Under the pieces are notes generated by a model. The model had not been told where the DNA came from, searched no databases, and saw only the letters and a program-made list of their open reading frames with translations. A DNA stretch of 64,000 nt, from assembly GCA_964057225.1 (NCBI GenBank), contig OZ059895.1:12958001-13022000 (forward strand). The letters run 5' to 3'. Source of the DNA: Auanema rhodensis. Taxonomy: Eukaryota; Nematoda; Chromadorea; Rhabditida; Rhabditidae. The translations under genes and the position numbers were made by a program. Of this stretch, positions 12,701-21,757 are shown one piece after another; within the stretch, counting starts at the first letter, position 1; every line of letters begins with the position of its first letter.

Positions 12701-14961
12701 AGATGTCCGTATTTTAACCAACTGTATGAAAGTTTACATGAAGTTGGCAACCGCCACCACTGGCTGGAACCCTGTCATACAATGTATGACATTTGCCAGT
12801 TTCTCTTTATTCCAGGCAAGTTTTTTAAAATACAAGCATTTTCAAAACTATTATATTACAGTTGAAAATGAACCACATTAAAGAGAACCAAGTGGGTATT
12901 CTGCCCGAGACTGGTTATTATGCCGGTCAAAAGCAGAGTATAATAGCCATAAAGTATATAAAATGGCTAGAACAAGGATTGGGCCGCCCATTAATGCATA
13001 AGCTTAATGGTGGTGAATTTGCAGTGAGAGTAGATGGCCATCGCTATCTACTCGATGCTTATGACCCCGTTGCCAATCATGGCTATGAGGTGAGTAATTT
13101 GTAATAAATGTAAAAAGTGCAAATTTTTGTAGATTAATGGTTGTATTTACCATGGTTGCCCCCAGTGCACCAACAAGAGCGCTATAGCACCAGGCAGAAA
13201 TGGTGAAACAATGGAAGAGGTAATTGTGACTTTTTTAATCATTTTAATTTTTAAAATTTAGGTTTATGATAAAACCATGAAAAGGCTTGAAGCAATTCAA
13301 AGCCAAGGCATTGGTGTTACCACAGTGTGGGAGCACGAAATTAATGCACAAATTTCGGCCAATGAAGAAATGGCGAAATTTATGCGTGAAACAAATGTTG
13401 TTACACGCTTGGCACCTAGAGATGCCTTTACCGGTGGCCGCACCCAGACATATAAGCTTTTGGCACAAGCTTCGGATAGATACTCGCTCGAGTATGTGGA
13501 CTTTTGTTCACTATATCCATATGTCACCGCTTTTGATGCCTATTACCCTGTAGGTAATCCCAAAGTTATTACTGAGGGTTTCAAAAGCTTTGAGACATGT
13601 TGCCCATACAAGGGGCTAGTAAAATGTGACGTGCTTGCACCCACAAATTTGCTGTACCCTGTATTAGGCACACGTATTGGCGGTAAACTTATTTTTACAA
13701 ACTGCCGCACTTGTGCAGTCAAAAGTAAAAATGTAACATGTGAGCACCAGAATGATGTAAATGCTAGAAAGCTGCATCTAACCGTGACACATGTTGAGCT
13801 CGAGTGTGCCATACAACGTGGCTATAAAGTGCTTAATGTGCATGAGGTGTGGCACTGGGAAGAATGGCAACAAGGAGGCCTGTTTAAAGAGTTTGTACAA
13901 AAGTACATAAAAATTAAACAAGAGGCGTCGGGCTGGCCAAAGCCAAACATGACAGAGGAAGAAAAGGTATGTTTTAACAAAAGTATCACATTAAATAGAA
14001 TTTTACAGGTGATTTATCTCCAAGAGCACGAGGAGAACACTGGTGTTGCTCTGGAGAGCAATAAAATTGAGAAGAATGCTGCCATGCGTAGCATTGCCAA
14101 ACTGCAGCTAAATAGGTTTGTAAACTTTTTAAAACAATACATTACAAATTTGCTTATAGTGTCTGGGGTAAAATGGGTCAAAGACCTGATAAAGCCCAAA
14201 CCAAGATTATTGGTGTTGAGGACCCAGAAATTGGTAGGATCATTACTGATCCTGCAAGGGAACTCACTGGGTTCAAAATTGTGGATAATGTTGCGTACTG
14301 CACAACAGTACCAGAGGATTCACATTTGGCGCCACCGCCTTTTACAAATGTAGCTATTGCGGCCTATACAACCGCTCATGCAAGGCTACTATTGTATAAG
14401 GCGATGGAGAAAATTGGAAAGAATTTGGTGTATACAGGTAATTTTATACTTTGTATTCAATTTAAACTTACATTATTTAGACACGGATTCTCTAATTTAT
14501 CAAAGGTGCCTAGATGAGCCAGATCCAATTGAGGATATGAAGGGTGAATGGTTAGGTAAACTAACCTCTGAAATACCCGATGGTTGGTCAATGACCAAGT
14601 TTGTATCACCAGCGGCAAAAGTTTATAGCTATAAACTTGTAAATGCAGCTGGTGATGTAAAATATGTAACAAAGGCAAAGGGAGTGGTAAGAACGAGCTT
14701 TGACTTTTCAAAAAATTTTATAATTTACAGACGTTGGACCACACGGCAGCATCAGTGGTAAACTTTGAAAGTATGGAGCGACTGGTTCGCGGACTCGTTA
14801 TGGATGGAGAGAAATTGGTTTTAAAAACCAATACGACATTGTTAAAGAGGCAACTCGGTGCCATATCCACAATGGATATGACAAAAAGTACTAGAGTTGT
14901 AATGGATAAACTTTGTTATCTACAAGATTATAGTACTTTACCCTACGGTTATTGTGTTTAA
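9780..14961 (+). CDS. Protein-primed DNA polymerase B (pPolB), 14 exons
   Basis: Replicative polymerase of the Polinton, expected to copy the linear element by protein priming. My exon model is 9780-9793, 9840-9896, 9943-10065, 10112-10193, 10747-11769, 11814-11987, 12033-12815, 12862-13089, 13133-13219, 13262-13966, 14009-14115, 14160-14437, 14481-14686, 14731-14961. It stays in phase and open for 1365 aa. Visible motifs: 3'-5' exonuclease Exo I YDFET (D496/E498), Exo II HNGSRFD (about 578-584), Exo III YCRTD (711-715); polymerase motif A VDFCSLYP (D937), motif B NSVWG (about 1127), motif C YTDTDS (about 1219-1224). A Cys/His-rich segment spans residues about 350-470. Most introns are 42-47 bp; the one after 10193 is 553 bp and the one after 12815 has a GC donor. 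The first four small exons are less certain than the rest. Confidence 0.93.
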
Positions 14962-15096
14962 TATATTTGAATTTATAAATTTTTATCTTGTATATATTTG
15001 TATTTATAAAATTTTATCATTGTACATGTATATTTTTAAAAATAGTTGTATTAATAAATTTTATTCTTAAATCTTTTAAAGAATTTATTACATACA
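14962..15096. other. Convergent 3' intergenic region
   Basis: AT-rich 135 bp between the convergent ends of pPolB (+) and the major capsid gene (-). AATAAA-type polyadenylation signals can be read on both strands near 15053-15080. No coding sequence is seen. Confidence 0.6.
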
Positions 15097-16431
15097 TTAC
15101 AAACTGGTATCAATATATGGAGCACGATTGTTGTCAATTGAAAGAATAGAGTCATACTCTGCATAAACAATTGCATATAAGCCCTCTTGCGGCGTTTGTT
15201 GACCAAATTCCAATTTCAAGGCTACATTACCTTGTCGTATAACATCAAATAACTCTGACGAATGCACAGTAGGAGAAATATCAAATACAAAAAATGTGAA
15301 ACCAGCTTTATACATTGCTGGTGTAATACCATTGGATGTATCTGTACGACCAAGTCCCAAACCTTCGAGCATGTCAATATATGCTGTGGCATAGGAAGAT
15401 CGCCATTCTAAATTATAAGGACGGGTAGGTATTACCCTATTGTTGAGCGTCAAGTATATATTTTTCAAATCAAACGGTTTAAAGTTGAATGGCGAATGTT
15501 TAAAAGTACCATTATAAGCGTGTGCGCCAACAAGACCTACTACGACACGTTTTGGTGTATGAGACGTGAATAATATATTATTAGGTGAATCCAAGCGGCC
15601 TCCTTCTATGAAATAAGAGGGCATTTTCACTGATGTCATGGGGTAGTGTATTCGATCCTTTGCGAGTTTATCTTCTATAGCCATAGCTAATCCAGCGTTT
15701 AGATCAAACTCTTGAATGAGCAAATGTACATCGCTGATATCTACTTTCAAATTTGGAAACTCCTCCTTTAATGTAGTATCCTTGTTTTCATTATTCCAGC
15801 CTAGAGTGTCAATTAAAAAGTTATCACGGTTTGGATATGCAGTTAGCTCCATTTTTGAATAGTTTACAAACAGTCGCTCTTGATTAAATAGGTCGATACT
15901 GACGGGAGCAGCCATCTCACACAATATGCCATTTTTTACAAGCGCTTGACGCGTTCTAAATCCAGCACTGGATGCATTATCTATATATCTATCAGCATAA
16001 TATCCTGATATGGCAAGTTTGCTCTCTTTAACATCGTTGCTATACATTAAAATATTCTCGATATATGTTTTATAGGCATGATTCACGGTAGAGTCATACA
16101 CGCTAACATCGCCAATTTTCAAATGATACGAATGTATTAAACTGGCAGCAAATTGTTGACATGGTGCAAAAATAAGGTTGTCTGGTACTGGATCACCGTT
16201 TGTGGTTACAATTTTAAATTTTACATTCAACCAACATCTTCTCAGATTGAGGAATGATTTGGAATTTTGAGCTATAACAAATTCCCATGGTCCTTGAGGA
16301 AGAAAAGTATTTTTCAAAGGGACTTGTACAGTACGAGTAGACTCTACACCTAATGCCGACGCAGGTATATCACCATAGTTGATATTAGGTAAAAGGGCTT
16401 GTGCTGATTTTGAATCTATCAATTTAGCCAT
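15097..16431 (-). CDS. Major capsid protein (double jelly-roll type)
   Basis: A 444-aa intact frame in the position and of the size of the Polinton major capsid protein, the element's homologue of the hexon-like double jelly-roll proteins of adeno-like and NCLDV-lineage viruses. The N-terminus (start MAKLIDSKS) leads to a beta-rich body with segments such as VQVPLKNTFLPQGPWEF (about 36-52) and RVIPTRPYNLEW in the C-terminal third. The assignment rests on recognising this family pattern, not on a search. The ATG abuts the stop codon of the upstream basic protein gene with no gap, so both are probably made from one transcript. No introns are seen. Confidence 0.88.
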   Translation of the reverse strand: MAKLIDSKSAQALLPNINYGDIPASALGVESTRTVQVPLKNTFLPQGPWEFVIAQNSKSFLNLRRCWLNVKFKIVTTNGDPVPDNLIFAPCQQFAASLIHSYHLKIGDVSVYDSTVNHAYKTYIENILMYSNDVKESKLAISGYYADRYIDNASSAGFRTRQALVKNGILCEMAAPVSIDLFNQERLFVNYSKMELTAYPNRDNFLIDTLGWNNENKDTTLKEEFPNLKVDISDVHLLIQEFDLNAGLAMAIEDKLAKDRIHYPMTSVKMPSYFIEGGRLDSPNNILFTSHTPKRVVVGLVGAHAYNGTFKHSPFNFKPFDLKNIYLTLNNRVIPTRPYNLEWRSSYATAYIDMLEGLGLGRTDTSNGITPAMYKAGFTFFVFDISPTVHSSELFDVIRQGNVALKLEFGQQTPQEGLYAIVYAEYDSILSIDNNRAPYIDTSL

Positions 16432-16884
16432 TTAAATGTGAAACGACCGCTCACGAGTGATGCACAACCGCTTATGAGGTTTTGTGGTTTTGCGTCGTCG
16501 CCGTTTGCCCAAGCCGGTAAGATCTCGTATAGCTTGCCGGCCGGCTGTTTTAAGAGTTTCCTTGATATTATCGCCTTTCAGCACCCCATCGACAATTTCA
16601 TTACCAGTTTTCAGCAACTGTCCGCCAAGAGGTGAATTTACAACTGGACTATTGCTTACAGCACTGGATAAGGCGTTTCTTCCGGCATTGATGAGATTTT
16701 GGGCTATAGGTGATTGAATGATGCGTGGTAGAAATGATGCCAAAGTTGCCAAAATACCACCCAAACCATGACCCCTCTGCATTCCACGTTGAAACATCAT
16801 TCCGCTAAATGGGGCGCCACCCATTTGTTGATTTAAAAGTGTTGTCCATTGAATAGAGTTGACATCCAAAAGGAGGTGCGGCAT
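16432..16884 (-). CDS. Small glycine-rich basic protein, core/minor virion protein candidate
   Basis: 150 aa from the first ATG (MPHLLLDVN); an upstream GTG at 16896 is less likely. The N-terminal half is Gly/Met/Gln-rich with a hydrophobic stretch around LGGILATLASFLPRIIQ. The C-terminus is strongly basic (GKRRRRKTTKPHKR), as in DNA-binding or nuclear-targeted virion proteins. It lies directly upstream of the major capsid gene on the same strand. A resemblance to adenovirus core or membrane-lytic proteins (pVI/pX-like) is suggested by composition and position only. Its divergent partner, the protease, starts 51 bp away. Confidence 0.7.
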   Translation of the reverse strand: MPHLLLDVNSIQWTTLLNQQMGGAPFSGMMFQRGMQRGHGLGGILATLASFLPRIIQSPIAQNLINAGRNALSSAVSNSPVVNSPLGGQLLKTGNEIVDGVLKGDNIKETLKTAGRQAIRDLTGLGKRRRRKTTKPHKRLCITRERSFHI

Positions 16885-16935
16885 ATCGAACCGCACGCGC
16901 GCAATACAAAAGTTACACTAGATCATTCTACTAAA

Positions 16936-17391
16936 ATGTATTCGTCTGAAATAGTATCACTATTGCAATCTGTCCCCAGCACTCGGAAACTATTCCTCGG
17001 TGTATATAGCGCTGATACTCTACCCAAAACGCGTCGTAAAAACTTTGCACTTGTCGTAAATACTGACACACATGATAAGCCAGGCACACATTGGCAGGTC
17101 ATCTTTGTCCGTAACAAGCAAGCCTATTTTTTCTGTAGCTTGGGATATAAAATGAACAAGTACATTCAAAATTATCTGGCCAAATATAAAAAGGTAAAAA
17201 TTAATACTTGCAAACCACAACGTTTAATTGAATACACTTGTGGTGGCTATGTGGTATTTGTAATACTAATGTTGTCGGCTGGTAATTCATTTGAAAGCAT
17301 TTGTTCATTTTTTAAACTATTGAAAAATGATGATGTCTTTATTAAAGCGTTTATGCATAAAGTATTCGACTATAAATTGGCTACTATATAA
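16936..17391 (+). CDS. Adenain-like cysteine protease, altered active site
   Basis: 151 aa from ATG 16936 (MYSSEIVSLL). Family C5-type maturation protease that would cut capsid precursors. Conserved elements: GVYSADTLP near the N-terminus, catalytic His52 in PGTHW, and Gln95 followed seven residues later by Cys102 in the segment QRLIEYTCGGY. The acidic triad member, normally the D or E in a YFDSxG-like motif, is replaced: this protein reads YFFCSLG with Cys67 at that place. The rest of the fold pattern is intact and the frame is open. It may be a weak or inactive enzyme, or may use another residue. Confidence 0.85.
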   Translation: MYSSEIVSLLQSVPSTRKLFLGVYSADTLPKTRRKNFALVVNTDTHDKPGTHWQVIFVRNKQAYFFCSLGYKMNKYIQNYLAKYKKVKINTCKPQRLIEYTCGGYVVFVILMLSAGNSFESICSFFKLLKNDDVFIKAFMHKVFDYKLATI

Positions 17392-17432
17392 GAAATTTGT
17401 CATTAATAACCTGCTACATTACGTGGTCAGTT

Positions 17433-17603
17433 ATGAATATTCCTTGTCACTGTGAATTATGTGTCAAATACACGTTGGAGCAATCTAAACCAGCGCCTTT
17501 ATACAGGAGAATGTTGAAATGTATTTCAGTGCCATTTATTAAAGGTATAGCATTGGGATTGGGCTTTTGTACAACACTAGTCATATTATTGCTCATTATA
17601 TAA
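17433..17603 (+). CDS. Small membrane protein, hypothetical
   Basis: 56 aa from ATG 17433 (MNIPCHCELC). The N-terminal half has four cysteines in a CxCxxC-like cluster. The C-terminus is one hydrophobic helix (about residues 34-56, GIALGLGFCTTLVILLLII), long enough to cross a membrane. It lies 41 bp after the protease stop and just before the zinc-finger gene on the same strand. I do not recognise a family. Small tail-anchored proteins occur in many large DNA viruses, but no function can be assigned. Confidence 0.6.
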   Translation: MNIPCHCELCVKYTLEQSKPAPLYRRMLKCISVPFIKGIALGLGFCTTLVILLLII

Positions 17604-17644
17604 AAGTGGGTTGATTGCGTGTGGTCGTTTTTCATTTTCCTCTA

Positions 17645-18109
17645 ATGGAACTTTTATGTAACAAATATTGTGGTACATGCAAGGAAATATTTTCTTCAAC
17701 CAAGCATTTTAGTGATCACGTTTTGAAAAGACATGCAGGGATTCAACCCATATGTAACAATTATATCAGCAATGCTGACTTTATTCAAAAATATGGACAT
17801 TTGGATGGTGTTCGTAGACGTTTGTGCCCTCATTGTAGTGAAACTTTTGGAACAAGATTCAATTGTGAGCGTCATATTCGGCGTATTCATAATAATAATG
17901 GAACGAATGGTGAAGATGGTGATGGAAATGATACCAGCAAACCCTTTGAAAAAGCTGAGGAGTTTGTACATTCAACCCAATCAAAAAGATGCCGCAGCAA
18001 TAGTGACGGAGAACATTCACAACACGAGCCGAGCGACAAACAAAACTGCCCTAAACTATCTTTTAAACCTTCGAAAATAAAAATGTGGTATTGTATAACT
18101 GTTGAATAA
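17645..18109 (+). CDS. C2H2 zinc-finger protein of the Polinton
   Basis: 154 aa from ATG 17645 (MELLCNKYCG). Two C2H2 fingers are visible: CGTC...HFSDHVLKRH (about 9-30) and CPHC...CERHIRRIH (about 61-82). A hydrophilic, acidic and Ser-rich tail (DGEHSQHEPSDKQ) follows. It probably binds nucleic acid and may regulate element genes or assist replication; this is inferred only from the fingers. The gene ends 5 bp from the end of the minor capsid gene on the opposite strand. Its base composition is like its neighbours, so a recent host origin is not evident. Confidence 0.75.
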   Translation: MELLCNKYCGTCKEIFSSTKHFSDHVLKRHAGIQPICNNYISNADFIQKYGHLDGVRRRLCPHCSETFGTRFNCERHIRRIHNNNGTNGEDGDGNDTSKPFEKAEEFVHSTQSKRCRSNSDGEHSQHEPSDKQNCPKLSFKPSKIKMWYCITVE

Positions 18110-18114
18110 AGCGT

Positions 18115-18972
18115 TTATTTCATATTTTTAACATGCAATGTAACAACTGTAGAACCATAATTAAATTGCATAGGACGACCAAATTCATCTAAAATTTCAA
18201 TACGTATGGTATCGAGTGTTTGTCTAGTGATTGGTACATAACGAATAGGATTAAATGTTTTGGCAATCATTTTACCAAATTCAGTAGGAGGTGGTACAGG
18301 TAAACATGCAAGTAAATTAGCTTTCACATTACCAAGAATGGAATATTCTACAATATCACAATATATATACATTGTATTAATGTTATTTGAAAAATCAATG
18401 GGACGCCTGGCTATTATTGTATCGTTGATGTTTTTATTTTCAAAACCAAGAAAATATGCAAAATCATCACCAAGCGTTGCATTCAACAATAGTCGCTTGC
18501 TTGTTACAAACTCTATGCGCTGCAATGTTTTGTTAAACTGAAATGTGGCATCTGCGAGCATTTCTTCCACTAGCTTAGCCTCAGCCTGGCGATTATTATA
18601 CCATTTTTTTACATCTTCATCTTTATCTATTAAACTTTTTATACGTGCTTCTTCCTCAGCTCCAAGAGGCTTTGTATTGTTGGCGATAAATGATTCTCTT
18701 CCAGCATTGATTCCGCGTATTATTTCATCACCATTTGCATAGTTGCCTTTAGGCAAGTGTAGAATAAATTTTCTATTGGAAAAACGTAGTGTATAAGATA
18801 AATCTTTTTGAACATTTAATATAGAACAAGGAAAAATGATGTCTGTCAGCCCAATGCAATATCTATTATTGCGTAGCCTTAGTGTTTCAGGTAATCTGGT
18901 AAGAAATACTGATGATGTATTACTTTTTTCAGAGTCAACTGATGATGGAAGAGTAATGTAAAAATCATCCAT
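18115..18972 (-). CDS. Minor capsid protein (penton, single jelly-roll type)
   Basis: 285 aa, ATG at 18972 (MDDFYITLPSS). The opening pattern, a short strand with LPSS followed by a segment like FLTRLPETLRL and then YCIGLTDIIFP, is the one I associate with Polinton penton-like minor capsid proteins that fill capsid vertices. Further family-like segments are FILHLPKGNY and FAYFLGF in the middle and ILDEFGRPMQF at the end. No introns. Transcribed away from the ATPase gene, with an 18-bp palindrome in the shared 79-bp upstream region. Confidence 0.85.
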   Translation of the reverse strand: MDDFYITLPSSVDSEKSNTSSVFLTRLPETLRLRNNRYCIGLTDIIFPCSILNVQKDLSYTLRFSNRKFILHLPKGNYANGDEIIRGINAGRESFIANNTKPLGAEEEARIKSLIDKDEDVKKWYNNRQAEAKLVEEMLADATFQFNKTLQRIEFVTSKRLLLNATLGDDFAYFLGFENKNINDTIIARRPIDFSNNINTMYIYCDIVEYSILGNVKANLLACLPVPPPTEFGKMIAKTFNPIRYVPITRQTLDTIRIEILDEFGRPMQFNYGSTVVTLHVKNMK

Positions 18973-19004
18973 GACAAACCACCACTTGATACGTGTACAC
19001 TATT

Positions 19005-19022
19005 GCAAATGAAATCATTTGC
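19005..19022. promoter_or_regulatory. Palindrome in a divergent promoter region
   Basis: Perfect inverted repeat GCAAATGA / TCATTTGC with a 2-bp centre between the divergent minor capsid and ATPase genes. Each arm carries most of an octamer-type ATGCAAAT motif, and ATTTGCAT is complete at its right edge. It could be a binding site shared by both genes; that is inference. Confidence 0.4.
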
Positions 19023-19051
19023 ATTTTAGGTACATTTACGAGTGGTTGATT

Positions 19052-19699
19052 ATGGTTTTCAGCTTCAAACTACCCAGTCAGACAACTGTAATAGGTGCTA
19101 CCCAATGCGGTAAAACAACCCTCATAAAGCACATATGTGAAAATACTGAAAAGTTTTTCAACGTCCCCATTGATAGAATATTCTGGTTCAGTCAATGTGG
19201 GTCATCGTCAGGTGTACCAATAAATGATGAGCGTTTAATAATTATTCAAGGGCCTCCTGATCCTGATTTGATAAAAGAACAAAAGGGAGTAAATACTATA
19301 CTAGTGCTGGATGATTTGATGAACTTTTTTTCATCGAATAAAGCAGCAAAGGAATTACTCAACAACATTTTTACAGTATGGGCTCATCACTGGAATTTGG
19401 CAGTGTTTAATCTTGTGCAAGCGGCATTTCAACTGGACAGGACCAGTCGAATCAATAGTACATATATAATACTGATGAAAAGTCATTCAGATATATTACA
19501 AATACGTAATTGTCTGCAGCAATTATTTGGGCCACGTTTCAAAAATGCTCTAGAGGCGTATGATGATGCAATGTCTACTCCCTATAGTCATTTACTGATT
19601 GACAATCATCCTTTAACAAGTGAGAAGCAGCGTATACTATCTGATATAACAGCGGAGAACCCTATTGTTTATGTTGCCAGAAATGTGTTTAGTGTTTAA
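19052..19699 (+). CDS. FtsK/HerA-type packaging ATPase
   Basis: 215 aa from ATG 19052 (MVFSFKLPSQ). Genome-packaging ATPase of the Polinton/NCLDV (A32-like) lineage, expected to pump the element's DNA into capsids. Walker A GATQCGKT at 15-22 and Walker B ILVLDDLM at about 83-90 are clear; a later segment AVFNLVQAAFQ resembles the sensor region of the family. The C-terminus holds the typical LFGPRFKNALEAYDDAM stretch. Length is normal. It starts a compact + strand block: the next gene begins 12 bp downstream. Confidence 0.92.
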   Translation: MVFSFKLPSQTTVIGATQCGKTTLIKHICENTEKFFNVPIDRIFWFSQCGSSSGVPINDERLIIIQGPPDPDLIKEQKGVNTILVLDDLMNFFSSNKAAKELLNNIFTVWAHHWNLAVFNLVQAAFQLDRTSRINSTYIILMKSHSDILQIRNCLQQLFGPRFKNALEAYDDAMSTPYSHLLIDNHPLTSEKQRILSDITAENPIVYVARNVFSV

Positions 19700-19711
19700 A
19701 GTGCTTGTTCA

Positions 19712-20020
19712 ATGAGTGGTCGTATTTTGTCAAATTTCAACTTTTTGTCTTCTTGCGCCAAAACTCCTTGTTCTGTTTCCTCATTTTCTTTTGCACAAAT
19801 TGAAATTATTGTTGAAATTGTATTTAATATTGTGAAAAATAATAATTTTCTTTTAACTAACAAGGAATATAAAACCCTCTTGCCCATATCTTCATTATTA
19901 CGTCAAATAGCTTTGATACGCACACCGGAAAAGGCTAAATCATTATTGGCAACGCTTTCACACAAACAATTGAAAACAATAGTTACATGTGGTATTGCCT
20001 ATTTTGGTTTTAAATCATGA
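19712..20020 (+). CDS. Hypothetical 102-aa Polinton protein
   Basis: True ATG start (MSGRILSNF). The first half is hydrophobic and Phe/Ser-rich; the second is helical with regular Leu and basic residues (LLPISSLLRQIALIRTPEKAKSLL). The stop codon overlaps the next ATG in the sequence ATGA at 20017-20020. Short proteins with a Leu/Arg-rich pattern sit beside the ATPase in other Polintons as I recall, but no function is established. Its place in a tight gene block and intact frame argue that it is real. Confidence 0.6.
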   Translation: MSGRILSNFNFLSSCAKTPCSVSSFSFAQIEIIVEIVFNIVKNNNFLLTNKEYKTLLPISSLLRQIALIRTPEKAKSLLATLSHKQLKTIVTCGIAYFGFKS

Positions 20021-20733
20021 AGCTCAACCATAAATATCGACTAATTCCTGTCGACGAGGAAACAATTAATATAGACAAGTTTGATGCAGAGCTCAAGCTT
20101 TTACGAGAAAATAGAGCTATACCCGACTATAAAAAGGCTGAACTATACGAAGACTTGATTGCTCGTCTCAAAAACTATAGAGAAAGTATAGATGCGCCCA
20201 TATCAGTACAAGTGGAAAATGTTGATACACCTCTATTGCCAGAATACAAGTTGCCAAGAAAGTATAACAATTTGTGGGAGAAATTTCCAGAGGTGCGCAC
20301 AAACAAGAATAACCAACTTGTGATTAATAATGAGGCTGTACCAAACACGAATATTACAAAAATTTTAGATTTTGTATTGGATAAAACAAAAACGGAGCCC
20401 AATGGATTTTCAGTCTTGTCAAAGTTTTTAGCCAGTAAAGGCGTACCAAGTTCTAACAAGAAACAAACTAGAAGAGAGTCGGCTGACAATGATTCAGTTG
20501 ACGTTGTAACTAGAGCTGAACCGGCTGTTACAGACTTGGACTCTACTATATTACCTAGAACGCCTCGTCATCGTAAAGCTGTTATTCGATATTCACCATC
20601 ACCGGTTCGTACACTCAAAAGTAAAAGGTCAAAGACTTTTGATACTGCCGCCGAATCATATTACACACCACAAGAAGGAGACTCACAGAATGGCCAAGGT
20701 CGTAAAAGGTTCTACATTAGATTATGGAAATGA
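20017..20733 (+). CDS. Hypothetical 238-aa Polinton protein
   Basis: Starts within the stop codon of the preceding gene (ATGA overlap). The N-terminal 60 residues are charged and likely helical (DAELKLLRENRAIPDYKKAEL). The centre has ITKILDFVLDKTKT, then GFSVLSKFLASKGVPSS, a pattern I associate with a recurrent Polinton protein of unknown role. The C-terminal third is basic and disordered (PRHRKAVIRYSPSPVRTLK). Its last 44 nt overlap the integrase start in another frame. It could be a virion-associated nucleic-acid-binding protein, but this is a guess from composition. Confidence 0.65.
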   Translation: MKLNHKYRLIPVDEETINIDKFDAELKLLRENRAIPDYKKAELYEDLIARLKNYRESIDAPISVQVENVDTPLLPEYKLPRKYNNLWEKFPEVRTNKNNQLVINNEAVPNTNITKILDFVLDKTKTEPNGFSVLSKFLASKGVPSSNKKQTRRESADNDSVDVVTRAEPAVTDLDSTILPRTPRHRKAVIRYSPSPVRTLKSKRSKTFDTAAESYYTPQEGDSQNGQGRKRFYIRLWK

Positions 20734-21757
20734 TATTTTGGCGAGCATTTATTACGATATAAAACACCCAGCTTCATATACATCAGCCAAGAATTTATTA
20801 TCGCAAGCACGAAAACATGGCATTTCAAAGGTACAAGTTGATGATTTTTTGCAAGATTCTGAAACTTTTACACGACATAAACCAACCAGAATGCGTATGC
20901 AGACTAGAAAGACTAGAGGATGTGGTCGATTTCTAACAGTGCAAGCAGATTTGGTTGATATGCAAAAATATAAAAAATTAAACGACGGCTATGCTTACAT
21001 GTTGACCATGATTGATGTTTATACACGCATGTTATATGTTAGGCCTTTGAAAACTAAAGGTGGTATAGAGGTTGCTAGTGCATTTGAAAGTTTATTCAAG
21101 AATTTTATACCAATTCAGTTGATTACTGATAATGGCACAGAGTTTTATAATAGTCATTGTGAAAAACTATTCAAAAAGTTTGCCATACTGCACGGATCTA
21201 CAAGTTCACCACAAAAGGCTGCAATGGTGGAGCGAGCAAATAGAACTTTAAAAACACGCATGATGAAATATCTCTATTACAAGAATAATCATCGTTGGAT
21301 TGATATCCTAGATGATTTGGTTGAAGGAATAAACAAATCTTATAACCGCTCTATAAAAATGCGGCCCATTGATGTTAAAGCAAATATATTCATTGAAGAA
21401 TATGCACCAGCTGTTAAAAGCCGCTTTAAAATTGGTGATACTGTTCGCATAAGCAAAAATAGGCGTACTTTTGAAAAAAGCTACGAGTCTGGATATACAA
21501 TGGAGCTGTTCACAATTGATGAGGTTGTAACCGGAAACCCAACCGTGTATAAACTTGTAGATTATAATGGTGAACGTATAAAGGGAATATTCTACGAACC
21601 TGAACTTGTCTTGGCTACTAATAAAAGCAACAAGTACTATATAGAAAAAGTTTTAAAAGAGCGTACTCGAAGCGGTAAACGTCAAGTATTTGTAAAATGG
21701 AGTGGATATCCCGACAACTTTAATGAATGGATAGATGCAGAAAATTTAAATGTATAA
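20690..21757 (+). CDS. Retroviral-type integrase with chromodomain
   Basis: 355 aa from ATG 20690 (MAKVVKGSTL). Polinton integrase that joins the element ends to the target, making 6-bp duplications like the one seen here. The rve core has the acidic triad D87 (VQADLVD), D147 (ITDNGTEF) and E181 (MVERANRTLK), followed by an SH3-like part (about 240-295, FKIGDTVRISKNRR). The C-terminal 50 residues form a chromodomain (YYIEKVLKERT...VFVKWSGYPDNFNEW). Chromodomains on integrases can direct insertion to marked chromatin. AATAAA signals follow at about 21790. The upstream in-frame start at 20639 lies inside the previous gene and is not preferred. Confidence 0.95.
   Translation: MAKVVKGSTLDYGNDILASIYYDIKHPASYTSAKNLLSQARKHGISKVQVDDFLQDSETFTRHKPTRMRMQTRKTRGCGRFLTVQADLVDMQKYKKLNDGYAYMLTMIDVYTRMLYVRPLKTKGGIEVASAFESLFKNFIPIQLITDNGTEFYNSHCEKLFKKFAILHGSTSSPQKAAMVERANRTLKTRMMKYLYYKNNHRWIDILDDLVEGINKSYNRSIKMRPIDVKANIFIEEYAPAVKSRFKIGDTVRISKNRRTFEKSYESGYTMELFTIDEVVTGNPTVYKLVDYNGERIKGIFYEPELVLATNKSNKYYIEKVLKERTRSGKRQVFVKWSGYPDNFNEWIDAENLNV

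Noticed and set aside
13287-14761. Several short frames overlapping polymerase exons, such as 14357-14761 starting before the intron
   Set aside because: They read through introns or wrong frames; the spliced pPolB model accounts for the sequence.
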